Below, piece by piece: positions 11,858-24,960 of a DNA stretch of 64,000 bases. The stretch spans positions 2,790,001 to 2,854,000 of the forward strand of contig JASISA010000025.1 of NCBI GenBank assembly GCA_031771865.1, in the 5' to 3' direction. Each line of letters starts with the position of its first letter. The stretch's first letter is position 1. Under the pieces are notes generated by a model. The model saw nothing but the letters and a program-made list of their open reading frames with translations, was not told the DNA's origin and did no database searches. The DNA comes from Nothophaeocryptopus gaeumannii. Its lineage: Eukaryota; Ascomycota; Dothideomycetes; Mycosphaerellales; Mycosphaerellaceae. A program made the translations under genes and the position numbers.

Positions 11858-12788
11858 AGGATCCAGACGGGAAGATTGTGACACTGTAAGGTCGATGATG
11901 GCATAAGCGGCGTTCTTTTGTACAAATGTAGATACCTAGAGTGAGTGAATGATTCGGCAGTTAATGGCAATGAGTTTATCTCAGCGCTTGATTCCCAGTC
12001 TCAGGAACCCTTAACACTTCTCTTGAACAGACAGATGAATCCGGACAAAGCAGAGGAGAGACGAACCCAATCATATAAGACAAAAAATGTCGGAGCAATG
12101 AATGCATGGTTTCTGATTATTATCGAGACTGCTACCTCTATGCTTTCTTATAGTATAGTAGAAGCTTTCGGAAACAGCAGCCCCATATTGACCCGCCGAG
12201 TAGAATAGCTCTATCCTTCCTTGTTCGCGTGAAAGTCAAAGTCAACAATATCGACAAGGTGCCGCGGAAAGAAGTCAAAGTAGTTCTATTAACGATACTG
12301 TACCTGCAATACGGCTGGTATCTATATTGGCAAGAATAAGATCCAGCTCTTGCCATAGATAAGGAGGCATGGTTAGTGGATACATGTAGTGCACTTCATT
12401 TGGATGAGCTGGGCCAAGATCTGACCCGTGCTTCTTGCGATTTTTCATATGCGGGTAGTATAGACATGGTTCAAAGCTTGGTGGTTTTTTTTTTCACTCG
12501 GTATTTACTATCTACATGGAAGCAAAGACCTCATTCGCACTCACGTGAATGGGTTCGAAGAGGAAGATTGTGACTTTTTTTCAAATTCATGCATTCATTT
12601 CGCCGTATAATCGGCGGCATCTTCAATGAAATTGGCATCGCTTCCGCGGCTTTCGCTCGAGGTATCTCCAAAAAAAAAAGCCAAATCAGTAGTTGATATC
12701 CATCCGTCTCCTCGTCAAAAGAACTCCACATAGTAAAACGCCGATATTCACAATGCTCCTTTCTCCATCCAACAGTGCTTCCGCTTGC
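11858..12788. other. Convergent intergenic region
   Basis: This lies between the 3' ends of the isocitrate dehydrogenase gene and the membrane-protein gene. It is AT-richer than its neighbours and has a T9 run near 12486 and an A10 run near 12671. I see no gene in it. Confidence 0.45.
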
Positions 12789-13897
12789 TCAATCAATCGT
12801 CATTCTCTGCGGCACTTGGCCCAGCGGATGAGGAGGTCCGTTGTACTCGTCTGAGCCCCATTTGCCCTCTCCCAGCTCTCCTGTATTCGGTACTTTCCTC
12901 CTCTGTATGTGTGGCTTCAGCCCTTTGTTGAAATTTATCATGCACGCTATCGCGACTCCGATTGTGACAATCACCAGCAGAAGCGTCAAAACAGCAAAGG
13001 TCGTGAGGGAGCTGCGTGCGGCGATGTAATCTGCTTGCTTTGCAGGTGTGTACATTCTGACCAGCTTGAAGATGAAGTAGGCCATTGCGGCGAAGTAAAC
13101 AACGATGATGAAGACCTGGCCAATGTATGATTCTTTGCGGTTGATGTATGCGGCGAGGAAGAGGAGGATGATGGTGATCGGGATGGCGGCGATGGTGAGA
13201 TAGAATTCGGAATCGGAGGTGCCGGTGACGACCACGATGAACTGGACTGTAAAGCCAAGGAAAAAGAAGAAGTCGAACTTGAGTAGTGCAATGTAGATCT
13301 GGACATCAAGTCAGCTAAAATATCGAATAGCGAGGCGTCAAGACTGACCTGATATGTCAGATACCGCCGTTTGAGGCGCAAATCGGCAGAAATGTGTTTG
13401 TAGATTGTCCATGCGAACTCGTTGTACAGCTTCCAGGACACAAATGCCAGCATCACAGTGCCGAGTGCGATGACGCAGGGCGCAGCAACGAGAAAGGGAC
13501 GCAGGTCGAGCCAGGTGCCTGGCTCGATGTCGTTGACGCTGTTCAGGTGGCGAACCGCCTCATTCACTTGGTCCATCTGCACGGAGGAGTAGATCAGCAT
13601 GCCAAGGTTGTACAGGCAGATGCCGATGACTTGAATGGTGTTTTTCAGCCGAAGCGCATCCCAGGCCAGGACCAGCTCATACAAGAAGCCGAAGATGAAA
13701 AGTGCGAGATATGTTGGTATGGTCTTCGTAGGGGATTTCCCTCCGTTCGGAAAGGACTGCGCATCTCCAGGACCATTCGTTTTCAGACTCGCCTGGAACT
13801 CTCCGAAGACGTACGCCTCCAAGGCCAAGCTGGTTATGGCCTGTCCGAGGACTATGAGCATGAAAGCCCATGTCCATTTTGTGTTTGGTATGTACAT
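12789..13897 (-). CDS. Multipass membrane protein resembling the fungal UPF0658 Golgi family
   Basis: Exon 1 is 13897-13349 and exon 2 is 13298-12789, with a 50-bp intron; the modelled product is 352 residues. About seven hydrophobic segments are visible, the first being AFMLIVLGQAITSLALEAYV. The start MYIPNTKWTWAF, the Leu/Ala-rich first helix and the short polar C-terminal tail recall fungal UPF0658 proteins, which are annotated at the Golgi; the assignment rests on my memory of the family. The frame stays open for about 280 bases upstream of this ATG and reads as a natural Ser/Pro/Gly-rich cytosolic region that runs straight into MYIP, but there is no ATG in it before an in-frame TAG. The true protein may therefore begin in an upstream exon that I could not find. 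Confidence 0.75.
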
Positions 13898-15546
13898 TCT
13901 GTGCGCCGATCGTCGGCCGGAAGATGAAGCTAGCTGATCTCGTGTAGGCAGACCTTGTCGGTCATGATACCCGCCAGGCTCGTAGCCTGGAGCGGTTGGA
14001 TTGTAGATAGGTGGTCGCTGAGAGGAGAAGCTGCCGCTGGTCAGAGGCTGGTAGGACGTTTCACCGCTGAGGAGCCCCAGCGAGCTGCTGGCCTTGTGTT
14101 TGGATTGGGAAGGCGTGGTGTCGGCGTGTGGCCGCTGTGTGCGGCCGTCGAAGGAGGGTGGTGGAGGATGGAGGAGGATAATGACGGTCGCGGAGTCTCT
14201 TGGGGCGCGGGACAGGCGTCTTGTCTATGTTTCAGCGGCGGTCACAGGATGTGTTCTAGTGTGCACACTGCGGCTGTATCGCGATGTGAGAGGCTCAGTC
14301 GCACTAGGTCCTGTCGTCTAGTTCCAGTCCAGTTCCCGTCCAGTTCCAGTAGGGTGCAGGTACAGGTGGCGTGCGTGTCAGCCTTACTTGGCCTAAGAAT
14401 GTTCAGCGGCAGGAGTCCGGAGGCGCAGAGCAGTGTTTTCTCCGGAGTGCAGTAGCGCGAGTATTCCAGTGTAAATGTTTGCTACTTCGACAAGCGAGCG
14501 ACGATAATGGTGATTGTGCGAGGCGGGTGTAAGGACTGGTCGAGGGTGGGAGAGGTCTTGGTTGTTCTTTGTGACAGGCACCGGTAGAGACAGATGGAGA
14601 CAGATGCACCCCAAGCTGTCGTCTCCGTCGCCAACGTCGTCGGATTGGCGCTTTCGTCAAAGCCCGCTCGAGATGGTCGGCAGCAAAGTCTAAATTTAGG
14701 CCAGGGTACCTTTGGTTCTTCAACAGGTGTTGTTTTCTTCTTGTATAGTATAGGAGAGGTGAAGGAGTGGTTTGTCCCGTCAGATGAATGTCGTTCAGAC
14801 CTCCCATCTAACTTATTAGTGGAAACGCGGCTGTGTCCATTTCCAAGCACAGCAAGACATCGTGAAGCCACTATCGAGTGGGCCTTCAGTCTGCACAGGC
14901 CAGCAGCCAGCAGCCCGCGTGGCTGAGCCAAGGCCTCATCCCTTGTCTTCAGTCTGCTACGGAAATTCTCGCTCTGTGTTCCATCATCACCGCACCACAA
15001 CGCACATCACTGCCCGTTCCTTTTTCACAACCACATCACTGCCCATTCCCTTCTTGTCACTGCCCGTTCCTTCCTTTTGTCACTGCCGGCCAGCATGACG
15101 CGAGCGTGGCAGTACCATCACAGGTCAGTCTTCTCCACTCCTTCTCCACCACACCAACATGATGAATACAAACTACAAGAGAACCGTTGCGAATGACTTC
15201 TTTTCGGAGGAGCGTGATCGGAAAATTGACCCATTAACTGATAGAACGTCTTTTCGCACACATCATGGCTGGCATACACATTGATTCGACATCCGAACAT
15301 ATGTGTAGAGTTGGATATTCACCCCGTGGAGATTCACATGTCGGCCAAGATCCAAGCATCTCAAGCCTTTGGCAACCACGCGCATGACTTCACCAGCCGC
15401 CCATTCGACGCGTCTTCAGCTTCAAACGACCTGCACCGCGTACCACCGAGCCATGATGTGTACGACAAGACCGTTGCTTGATTTACTGCACCATGCAAGC
15501 TTTCACACGCCTGAAATTGCCCATGCTGACAGTATTGTAGTAGATA
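13898..15546. other. Divergent intergenic region
   Basis: The first 280 bases probably encode an N-terminal extension of the membrane protein on the minus strand. The rest is CT-rich near 14950-15100 and must hold the promoters of that gene and of the lysyl-tRNA synthetase. I see no separate gene. Confidence 0.4.
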
Positions 15547-17322
15547 ATGTCCAAAGAACTTGTTTCCCGCCGTCTCCGACCCTATCTCTTCACCGGTTTC
15601 CAGCGTTCCCAATACTTTCGCTCTACCCATACTTTCTATCCGACCTCCGCAAAATGTGCCCGGAAGAAAAAACAGGACGTGACGAATGACTATGAGCAAA
15701 GAGTCGCGCAATTGGAGAAACATAAGCCTCTGTCTCAGTCGTATCCTCAACTCGGCCAGGGCATAAGAGTTCATCTCATCACAAATGAGCGCATGGTCTC
15801 CCTTGGCTCCGACCTCCAGAATGGAGAAACGCGACGTACAGTAGATGGACGCGATCCTGCAACATGGCCTTTGGCGGGTAGGATATCGGACGTGATTTTT
15901 GTAGTAGTCTATCCAATCTGACACAACACAGGTAAGGTACACTCTGTGCGCACTGCCGGGTCCAAGCTTGTGTTTCTGGACATTATGACAGATGATGGTG
16001 TCGTCCAGGGTGTCGTCTCGTACAATCACCTGCATACCCTCGACTCCAACATCACTTTGGACCATTTCAAAGCTTTCAGCAAGACCGTGCGAGAAGGAGA
16101 TGTGTGGCTGGTCCGAGGCGACATAGCCCGCACCGAGCGAGGAGAACTTTCAGTGAAAGCAACATCAATTCCCACATTGCTATCGCCCTCTCTGCACCAG
16201 ATACCCGAAGCCTTGGAAGACCCTGAAGCACGCGCACGGAATCGCCATGTCGATATGCTGGTCAACCCAGAAGTCATCCAGACGCTTCGAGTGCGGCATC
16301 ATATTGAAGTTGAAATGCAATCGTTCTTCAATGAGAAGGGCTTCGTGAAAGTCACCAGCCCCCTGCTCAGCGCTGTCGCCGGAGGGGCTGCAGCCCGGCC
16401 ATTTGAGACTGTTGCCACTGAGCTCTCAGATGAGACTTTGCATCTTCGCATCGCGCCGGAACTCTGGCTGAAACGGTTGATTGTGGGTGGCATGACCAAG
16501 GTCTATGAAATCGGGCCGGCTTTTCGAAACGAGGGCGTCGACGCTACACACAATCCTGAATTCAACATTTGCGAATCTTACCAGGCTTATACTACTTTAC
16601 CGGAGCTGATAAGCATGACAATGAAGCTGATGGCTGCATTGACTCATCGCATTATGGATGCAAAAGAAGAAGCTGCTTTCCCTGCCCTTGTGGGCTTGCC
16701 TGAGCCGCCAGTCTACAGCCAAGACTCTGTCCGAGAGGTGGAATTTCTACCTATGCTCGAAGAAACGCTCGGCCTCAAATTGCCATCTCTCGACTCAGAG
16801 TCCGCCCAACAGGATGTCCTCGAAATCGTCAAGTCTAAAGGCATCTCCATTCCCTCCAGACCAACACTCCCCCGACTCCTTGACACCCTGGCCGAGGAGT
16901 ACCTCGAATCCATTTCCACCGCCAATCCCGATCAACTGGTCTTCATCACCCACCACCCGGCCTGCATGTCTCCTCTCTCCAAACACTTTACCTGCCCCAA
17001 AACTTCCCAAACTGTCGCCTCCCGCGCCGAACTCTTCATCGCCGGCCGGGAATATGCCAATATGTACGAAGAAGAAAACTCCCCCTTCGAGCAACGCCGA
17101 AAGTTCGAAGAGCAGCTCAAACAGCGGGAATTTGGGAAGGATGATGAGGCCATGAGGATGGATGAGCAGTACCTGAGGGTCCTTGAATGGGGGATGCCGC
17201 CGACAGGGGGTTGGGGGTGCGGCATTGATCGGCTTGTTATGCTGTTTGCAGGGAGGGAGAGGATGGGTGATGTGTTGAGTTTTGGGACGTTGAGGAATGT
17301 GGTGGGGTTGGGAAAGGTGTGA
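15547..17322 (+). CDS. MSK1: Lysine--tRNA ligase, mitochondrial (class II)
   Basis: Exons 15547-15877 and 15932-17322 are joined by a 54-bp intron and give 573 residues. The first 40 or so residues are rich in Arg, Ser and aromatic residues with almost no acids, consistent with mitochondrial import. An OB-fold anticodon-binding domain covers about residues 70-200 (KVHSVRTAGSKLVFLDI). The class II catalytic domain follows: motif 1 region around NPEVIQTLRVRHHIE, motif 2 FRNEGVDATHNPEF and motif 3 GWGCGIDRLVMLF. HHPACMSPLSK and EYANMYEEENSPFEQRRKF are typical of LysRS rather than AspRS or AsnRS. It charges mitochondrial tRNA-Lys. The gene shows no abnormality. Confidence 0.94.
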
Positions 17323-18882
17323 GTGCAGAGAAGGGGAAGCGAAGCGAACAGAAGGGAATGTTTTGAGATCTTGACATGCTCGCGCAGACAGTCATGAGCA
17401 ATCCTTTCTCTCGAGCACGCAAGTCACCGTCTTTTTGACCCTACACTTGCTGCTTCGAACACGCCCCGCTGTTGAACAGGACGCCTTCACGATGACCAGC
17501 TGCTGATCGGCAAAGTCACTGTCCAAGCCTGCCACTCTTGCGCACCGGTTCACCGTTCTCAGAACAACCCAAGCTATCAAGTTCCGCCAAAGCCCTACAT
17601 GGTCCTACCCTTTCCGTATTCAAAAGCACAGAGTCCTGCATCAATCAATCACTTCACCATCCCCTCAATCTCCCGAAACCCAGCAAGCGCTTTAATGCAG
17701 TCTTCTCGCGAACCCTCCCGATGCGTTGCAGCTATCTTTCAACGCCGCAAGCAACCACCCTCTTGTACCTCCTACTTTCCCGCCCCGCATCACATCACCC
17801 AGGTCCCGCGCTTGATTTTCGCGTGGACTTTGTACGCACCATGCCATGGAGATTCCAACCAACCAGTCCGCGTTGCGTTCTGTAGAGGATGCAACCGATC
17901 GATGTTGGTTGGTCGGATCTGCTCACGGCTTTGGAAGTGTTCTATTCTGTGACTGGTAGAGAGAGAGCATTGAATGCGATTTGGATGCGAGCATTGCAGC
18001 CTTTGGATGTGGTTGATGATGATGAAGAAAGTTTCGCTTTGAACAAAACTCCTTTTGCGAGTCTCGGACCGGGTTTGGCGGCTGATGTGGAGTATGTCTG
18101 GGAGCTGGCTGCTGGAGGTTTTGAGGTGATGGTGATGCTGCGGTGAGGTTGGATGAGTGCGGTTTCTCAGATCCGGTTGTGCGGTTCGGTGGGGAGGGTG
18201 AGGAGGGTGGGAGGTTCCTTTCTTCTCCTCCTCCTCCTTGTTGTTGAGTGAGCCAATTATACGAGTTCCGTCATGTTGTGCTTCGAGTGAGGGGTTTGCT
18301 CACCTTTTTGAGCTTTGCCGCCTCGAGCTTCTGGCGCTTGTTGGTGTCTTTCTTTCACTGGATATCACAGCAGGAAACAAGACTTTGAAGGTCTATGAAG
18401 GATATATAGTCAAGGAGAGAGAAAAGCCACGCGTAGACGGAACGGTCTGCATCGGCCTGAGCTTTTGCATGTGAAACACAGCTTGTGGGGTCGGACGCAG
18501 ACTGCATTGCACGATTGGCTAGATCAGCCAAATACCCATGAGATGATAGATCTGATGTCGAGTGGGGTTTGAAGCACCAATCAACGACTGATCTCTAGTT
18601 CCGTTACCGGAATCTGGACAATGCTCTCCTATTCTGTGACGAGGCCAGCTGAGTTCTGCTTGGAGAATAAGTAACAGCTGTGGCGTTGAGAACACCACGT
18701 GCTCGACTTCTGAGGCACGGAAGATGAGCTGCCAGAAGCTCTTGCAAGCTTGATCTACTTGTTTGCAGGCTGAAGCGACCTCGCTCTCCGCTCTTGCGAT
18801 ATCTTCATGGGTAGGCGGGTTGCTGTTGACTGTCGTGGAAGTTGATGCAGAGTGAGAGACGAAGCAGCGTGACTGAGAAGAG
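17323..18882. other. Region without an assignable gene, possible coding remnant near 17.9-18.15 kb
   Basis: A plus-strand stretch at 17889-18146 (85 codons, beginning MQPIDVGWSDLLTALEVFY) looks protein-like and shares its frame with open sequence upstream, from which it is separated by a single TAG at 17883. I recognise no family and cannot decide between a small gene, a broken gene and chance. The rest of the interval shows nothing I can support. Confidence 0.25.
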
Positions 18883-19714
18883 TCAGAAGTACAGTGCAGG
18901 TAAATGGGGCTGGTGCCAAGCTTGCAGGATTGAATGGAAAGGAAATACGACTTTCGGACTCCCAAAAAGGGTATGTACAATAGTGTCTCTTGTACTCTCG
19001 GAAGATGGTATCAAAAGTACGGTACAATTAACTCCTAGACCAAGTCCCTTATAAAGCAAGCAACAGTCCACCATGGCACCAGCGACTGGGCCGCTTGTAA
19101 CGATCGCATCTGCATCGCCGCTGCTGGAGTTCCCGCTAGCAGATGCATCAGTCTGACTGGCCGTGCCCCTTGATCCACTTGAGCCTCCACTGGAACCACC
19201 TGTAGTTGTCGCTGCAGCGCCTCCTGCTTGTGTCGCGGAAAAGCCACCCTGGGAGATTGAGCTTGCCGCCGAAGAGACCTTCAAGTTGTAGCTGGAGTCG
19301 GAGAGGTGGATGGTGGCTGTATAGGAGAGTGCAGTCTGATATTAAGACGTCGGCATATCTGTACACTAAAGTTAACGTAAAAGTACTCACGACTTTTTGC
19401 GTCGCCGCTTCGGTGCTAGTGGCAGAGCCGGTGCAGAGCGGGAAGCAGGACGGAAAGCTGGAGACGGAAACAGATGGGTTGTTGCTGCCGCCGAAACCGG
19501 AATTGACACAGTAGTATGAATTGTTGTATAGATTGTGATAGAGTCCTGGGCAGCAGTAGTACTGTGTCCTTTCTTGGTAGGATACTTGGCCATTCGAGCT
19601 CGGAGCGTTATTCGACACGAAACCGCCTGGCAGAGTTGTCGTTTGGACGGGAGACTGGTCGAAGGCGGAGCCCGCAAGAAGGGCGAGAGGAGCAAGGATC
19701 GCGTATGGAGACAT
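18883..19714 (-). CDS. Small secreted Ser/Thr/Gly-rich protein, Cys-containing
   Basis: Exon 1 is 19714-19391 and exon 2 runs from 19335, with a 55-bp phase-0 GT-AG intron. The N-terminus is a signal peptide (MSPYAILAPLALLAGSAF). The mature N-terminal part has six cysteines, including a CC pair and the stretch SSFPSCFPLC; after the intron comes a Ser/Gly/Thr/Ala-rich region typical of fungal wall or GPI-type proteins. In the open frame the protein continues to 18883 (258 residues) without a hydrophobic tail. In another frame the same DNA gives GGLLLAL and a stop at 19049, exactly like a GPI-anchor tail, so either the 3' end is frame-shifted or a splice was missed. Location outside the cell is well supported; function is unknown. 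Confidence 0.65.
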
Positions 19715-22262
19715 CGTGGTATTGGTAATGACGGCTTGATCGGTCTTGAGTCAATTCTTTGGAATGTTCGTCGTTTGGGCTGTCTCGACGATGGCTGTGA
19801 GTGACTAATGATGCTCCATTGAACTGCAGACAAAGGTGACAGGTCATTATATCTCCATCAACATCGACAACGCTCGCTCAGCCGCAACATGGTTCATGCG
19901 TTTTTGGCTTGAATTATTGACCAGTGTTGCTATTCAAGGATGAGGCCACCGATTTACAAGAGTCGGACAAGATCTTCTATACCAATATAACTCCCGACCG
20001 TCAGTGCATCCTGCATGATTGGATGCATATGCTCAATATTAAGCTTCTCGGCGGACTGCGAAGACATGCTAGCCAAGGACGGCAAGCCTGGAAGGCCGTA
20101 CCTGAGACCTCGTGGCACGCCTTACGCCAAGTCAGCCACATCAGTCCTCTTCTCTCCTCATAGCGAAGACGTTGCGATGCTATTATTGACTTCATTTGGC
20201 AATTTTTGAGATGTCAAGTGATTCTTGCTGGGTATACCGAGCGGCATTCGTATGCCGTCGAAGTCCTGCAGACCTCAAGAAAGCAAGACGAGGGCTGAGA
20301 TCTTGAAAAGAGGCCGATAACTGTCTGTTATGAGATATCCAGTAGCGAGAATACAATTTCGTGTGGTTGAGGTTGAGTAGATGGTCATTGATTGGGCGGC
20401 TCGGTGTCGATGAAGCAAATAAGTGAATATGATGGAGAGAAGAGGACAGACTGGAATGAGAGACGTGGGGTGAGATATCCTAATGAAGCCTGAGGCATGA
20501 AAATATAACTTGTGCTTCTTTTGGCATCTTAGCAGTCCGTCGAACTTCCTCCTCTTGATCATAGAGAGGAACAGCCCAGGGAAGCCAACCGAGTGATGAT
20601 CGCCCACGAAGAGCAACGTTACTTTCGAGCACACGCAAAAGACGGAGGAAGACGCACACGGCGGACTAGTACCTTCCAAACTTGTCCACTGCCTTATCGG
20701 CGAAGCACACTCGAAGATATCGCATAGCCTGTAGCTCGCATACCATTGTGTCTGCGGCTGAGCTACGCACAGCTGAATTGGATATGGTCGTACCTCTTAT
20801 TACTGTATTCTGCTCTGCCAAGCCTAGTGCATCTGACATGCTTGCACATTCCTGTACCCAGCAGCCATTCTGAGAACCTCGCCGAGCTGCTTGACCATGC
20901 TTGGTGGACCCATCGATATAGCCACAGACGCTTCTAACTTCGACATCGAGACACTACATCGAAATTGACTCCAGCAAGTTGGTGCCAAGCTCGAGCATGG
21001 CGGTTTTGAACAGCTTGATTGTATACGATGGTTCCACAATCGGCATAGATCCACAGACGAGGCTCATGTCCAACACCAGCTCCAACGAGTATGTCTGCTA
21101 AGCAAATGTAAGTATACTGAACAATACAATCGGCAGAGGACTGACTGTGACTAGCGCATATCTTGACGCATTTCACCATCCTCCGAGGCCCAAGGGATCG
21201 TATTTCGAGAACTAAAGTCCTGCAGAGGGCATTGTTCAGGATCATCAACAAGTGCCGCCCGGGTTCAACATATCATGGCTGCGGCATGGCGACGTTGTGT
21301 CATTCACCAACAGCAGTATCACGGTGCATGGCCATCTGTAGTTTCCACCACCTCCTAAGTTGAATATTCGAGAAGGCCCTCCGGATTACTTGCAATCAGG
21401 ATCGCTACTCAACCGGAGCTTGTTCAAAAACAAAAGTACGTGTCAGCCGTCGAAAGGATATTCATGGGGTTTCTCCCTGCAAATGCTCTTCAAGTCTCGT
21501 GTCATGACCAGCGTTCTGGCCATGGTGCTCCTCCTCTTCTCCATCGAGGTATGGTGGAACAGCAGAGCCGACCAGCATGCGCTGCACTTATTCACCCATC
21601 GAGATATTCTTGACCTCTCAGAAGTGATTGTGAACGCGCTTGGGTCCCAGGCGAAGACACTTGGTGGCGAGGAATTGGACGCCAATATCTGTTAACATGG
21701 TCAGCGTTCAAGTCGAGAGAGAAAAACTGCCGCTACCTCGCTCCGAAGTCGTCGACTTGGAATACGCGAAGTCCCCGGCCGAGACGTCGCGTAGGAAGCT
21801 GTCATACGCCGCACTGTCTGAAGCCGAGCGGCTTTCCTGAACAAGTGCACATCTTCTTAAAATTCCGTGTGCGTCCTCTGCGGCTCAGTTCCGACCTCAC
21901 AGCATGTTGAGCATGGTCGGCTGCCAGCCGGCTAAAAGCAAGATTGTCAGGCACATTCGCCTCTTTTGGTCCACTTACCCCAACTTCCCCGCCAAGAGAC
22001 AACCAAGCTCATACAAGCTCGTGACTCTTACAGTGGGCCATTTCGGCCATCTGCTAGATATGACGGGTGACAGCACGCCGAGAGCGTCACCAATTGTTGC
22101 GAAATGTAGCTGCATTTGCCGCGATGTTGCAGCGAGCCGGATGCAACGGCATCCAGATGGGCGTAGCATCGCAGAGTAGACGAGTTCGCATTGTACATAA
22201 GCAAACGTCATTTCGCGCACCTGCAACAAGCGTCTGAGTCGCATACATTGTAAAACTTCATC
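19715..22262. other. Long intergenic region
   Basis: About 2.5 kb with no gene I can support. A plus-strand stretch at about 21480-21695 (VMTSVLAMVLLLFSIEVW followed by a polar segment) is protein-like and could be a fragment or an exon of an unknown gene. The remainder has only short overlapping open frames. The last few hundred bases hold the promoter of the beta-glucosidase gene. Confidence 0.35.
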
Positions 22263-24840
22263 ATGTCGACAACGTTGCACATGACAATGCTCGTGCTTGG
22301 CTTGGCGCTGCATGTGAGAAGCCAACCCAACTCAAGCTTATCTTACCCTGGTCCGGCTTGGATTTCCTCGGATTACGATACCAGTCCCGACGTTCTGCCA
22401 TCACCAAATGCGACTGGCGATGGCTGGTCAAGCGCTTTCGCTCGAGCGTCTTCCTTTGTGTCACAGCTCACGCAAGACGAGAAAGTCCAACTGGTGACTG
22501 GAACCAACGGACCATGCGTTGGAAACATTGGATCTATTTCTCGACTGGGCTCTGATGGAATTTGTCTTCAAGATGGACCTCTCGCGATCAGAGAGGCTGA
22601 CTATGCATCGGTATTCCCTGCAGGCCTAACAGTTGCGGCTTCATGGGATCGATCTCTGGCAAGACAGCGAGGTCAGGTTCTGGGTAGCGAGTTCAAAGAC
22701 AAAGGAGCACATGTAATGCTTGGCCCTGTAGCTGGCCCTCTCGGGAGGAGTGCCTTCGATGGCCGAAACTGGGAGGGCTTTTCTCCAGATCCATATCTGA
22801 CTGGTGTTATGTTCGAAGAGACTATTCTCGGTGCTCAAGAACAAGGCGTGCAAGCATGCGCAAAGCACTATGTGGGCTACGAGCAGGAAACCCAGCGCAA
22901 TCCGAGTGTCAACGACGATGGAGTCACGATTGCATCGATTTCCTCCAATCTCGACGACAGGACCATGCACGAGCTGTATCTCTGGCCTTTCGCGAACGCA
23001 GTACGCAGTGGCACAGCATCGATTATGTGCTCCTACAACCGCATCAATGGCACATATGCGTGCCAGAACAGCAAGACCCTGAACGGCCTCCTCAAAGAGG
23101 AGCTTGGCTTTCAAGGCTATGTCGTTAGTGACTGGGGCGGCACTCATGCTGGTTATTTGGCAGCCAATGCTGGTGAAGACATGGACATGCCCGGTTTTCT
23201 GGACGATCAAGGCAACAGCCTCTTTGGTAGCAATCTTACTGCCAGTATCAAAAATGGCACCCTTTCCGTGGACAGACTGGATGACATGGCTCGCCGTATC
23301 ATGACACCGTACTTCTTCTTGAAGCAAGACACACAATACCCGCCAATCGATGGAAGTTCGCCAGCGCTGAACAGTATCAGTCCGTCTGAGTTCACTTACA
23401 ACTTCACACTCGGACCTTCGAACGTCGATGTCAGAGCAGGCCACGCTCAACACATTCGTGAGCTAGGTGCTGCAGGCATTGTCTTGCTCAAGAATGAAAA
23501 CCATACATTGCCGCTCAAGAAGCCAGGCAATATCGGCGTCTTCGGTGATGATGCTGGCGACATCACGGCAGGACTGTATTCCATCTCCAATCAGGATGTC
23601 ACCGACATTGGTTACGAGTTTGGTACACTCCCTGTAGGTGGCGGTAGCGGCACTGGGCGCTTGTCGTATGTTGTCAACCCATTGGAAGCCATCAAAGCTC
23701 GTGCTGCTGCCCAGAACAACAACGCCTTGGTGCAGTATGTGCTCAACAACACTCTTGTCATCGACTCGGATGGGTTCGCGATTCTCTATCCAACACCTCC
23801 GGAAGTGTGTCTTGTTTTTGTCAAGACATGGGCTACCGAGGGCTACGATCGCACGTCGTTACTTGTTGACTGGAATGGGACTGCTCTTGTGGAGAGCGTG
23901 GCTTCGCAAAGTCCGAACACTGTTGTCGTCACAAATAGTGGCGGCCTCAATGTTCTCCCGTTCGCCCATCACCCGAATGTCACTGCCATCTTGGCCGCTC
24001 ATTACGGAGGGCAGGAGCAGGGCAATAGCATTGCTGATGTAAGCATGCTCAATATTGTTGCATGGTTCTGAACTGACCTTCGCAATGCAGGTTCTCTGGG
24101 GAACGGTCAATCCAAGTGGAAAGCTGCCATATACGATCGCGTACAACGAGAGCGACTACTCTTTCGCTCCCATCACTAACTCTAGTGCGCTTTTGAACAC
24201 CTCGGATCCGAATGCGTGGCAGTCTGACTTCAAGGAACGGCTTTTGATTGATTATCGTAAGTTGCCGTTTCATGCCTGCAAGAGCACATACTGACGATTC
24301 TGTAGGATGGTTCGATTATTTCAATGAGTCCGTGCAGTATGAGTTCGGATATGGCCTGTAAGACGTGCTCATCTGGGGATTTGACTGTCGCTGACGCACT
24401 ACTCCAGATCGTATACCACTTTCTCTCTAGGCGATCTGTCGGTCTCGAAGGTTGCCAACTCCAACATCACCGCGACACCGCCAAACAAAGCCATCGTCCC
24501 AGGCGGCAATCCAGCGCTTTGGGATACCCTGTACACTCTGAAGACCACAGTAACCAATACCGGCAACATGACTGGTGCCACTGTGCCTCAGCTTTACGTC
24601 AGCATACCCGGTCCAGCTAACGGAGATCCCAATCCAGTCAAGGTGCTTCGTGGATTTGAAAAGATTTCTCTGAAGCCAGGTCAGAGCACCACAGTGACGT
24701 ACGATCTGGCAAGGCGGGACATCAGCTACTGGGATGTCGTTACGCAGAAATGGACAATCGGAGCAGGCCCTGCCAGTGCCTTCGCGGGCTTTTCGAGTCG
24801 GGACATTAAGGCATCTGCATCTTTCACGCCTCTGTCTTAG
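22263..24840 (+). CDS. Secreted GH3 beta-glucosidase
   Basis: Four exons, 22263-24038, 24091-24256, 24306-24357 and 24408-24840, with introns of 52, 49 and 50 bp, give 808 residues. A signal peptide is present (LHMTMLVLGLALHVRS). The N-terminal GH3 barrel has GDGWSSAFARA, DGPLAIR, KHYVGYEQE and GYVVSDWGGTH, in which Asp290 is the nucleophile. The second GH3 domain carries GIVLLKNENHTLPL and the C-terminal fibronectin-III-like domain has the usual VTNTGNMTGATVPQLYVS motif. The enzyme releases glucose from cellobiose and other beta-glucosides outside the cell. All splice junctions restore conserved text, such as LWGTVNPSGKLPYT after intron 1 and FGYGLSYT across intron 3. The gene looks intact and functional. 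Confidence 0.95.
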
Positions 24841-24960
24841 ACCGACTGGAGTTCAAGAACGGACGTGTTCCCAATGTTGGTGCTACAATGGCGCATGGCG
24901 GGATCTGCAACGAATGAAAATATTGAGGTACGAAAGGTCTCATAGATCCATCGCCGCTAC

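Noticed and set aside
22641..23453. Minus-strand open frame of 270 codons
   Set aside because: It is antisense to the well-conserved GH3 catalytic domain and has no family resemblance.
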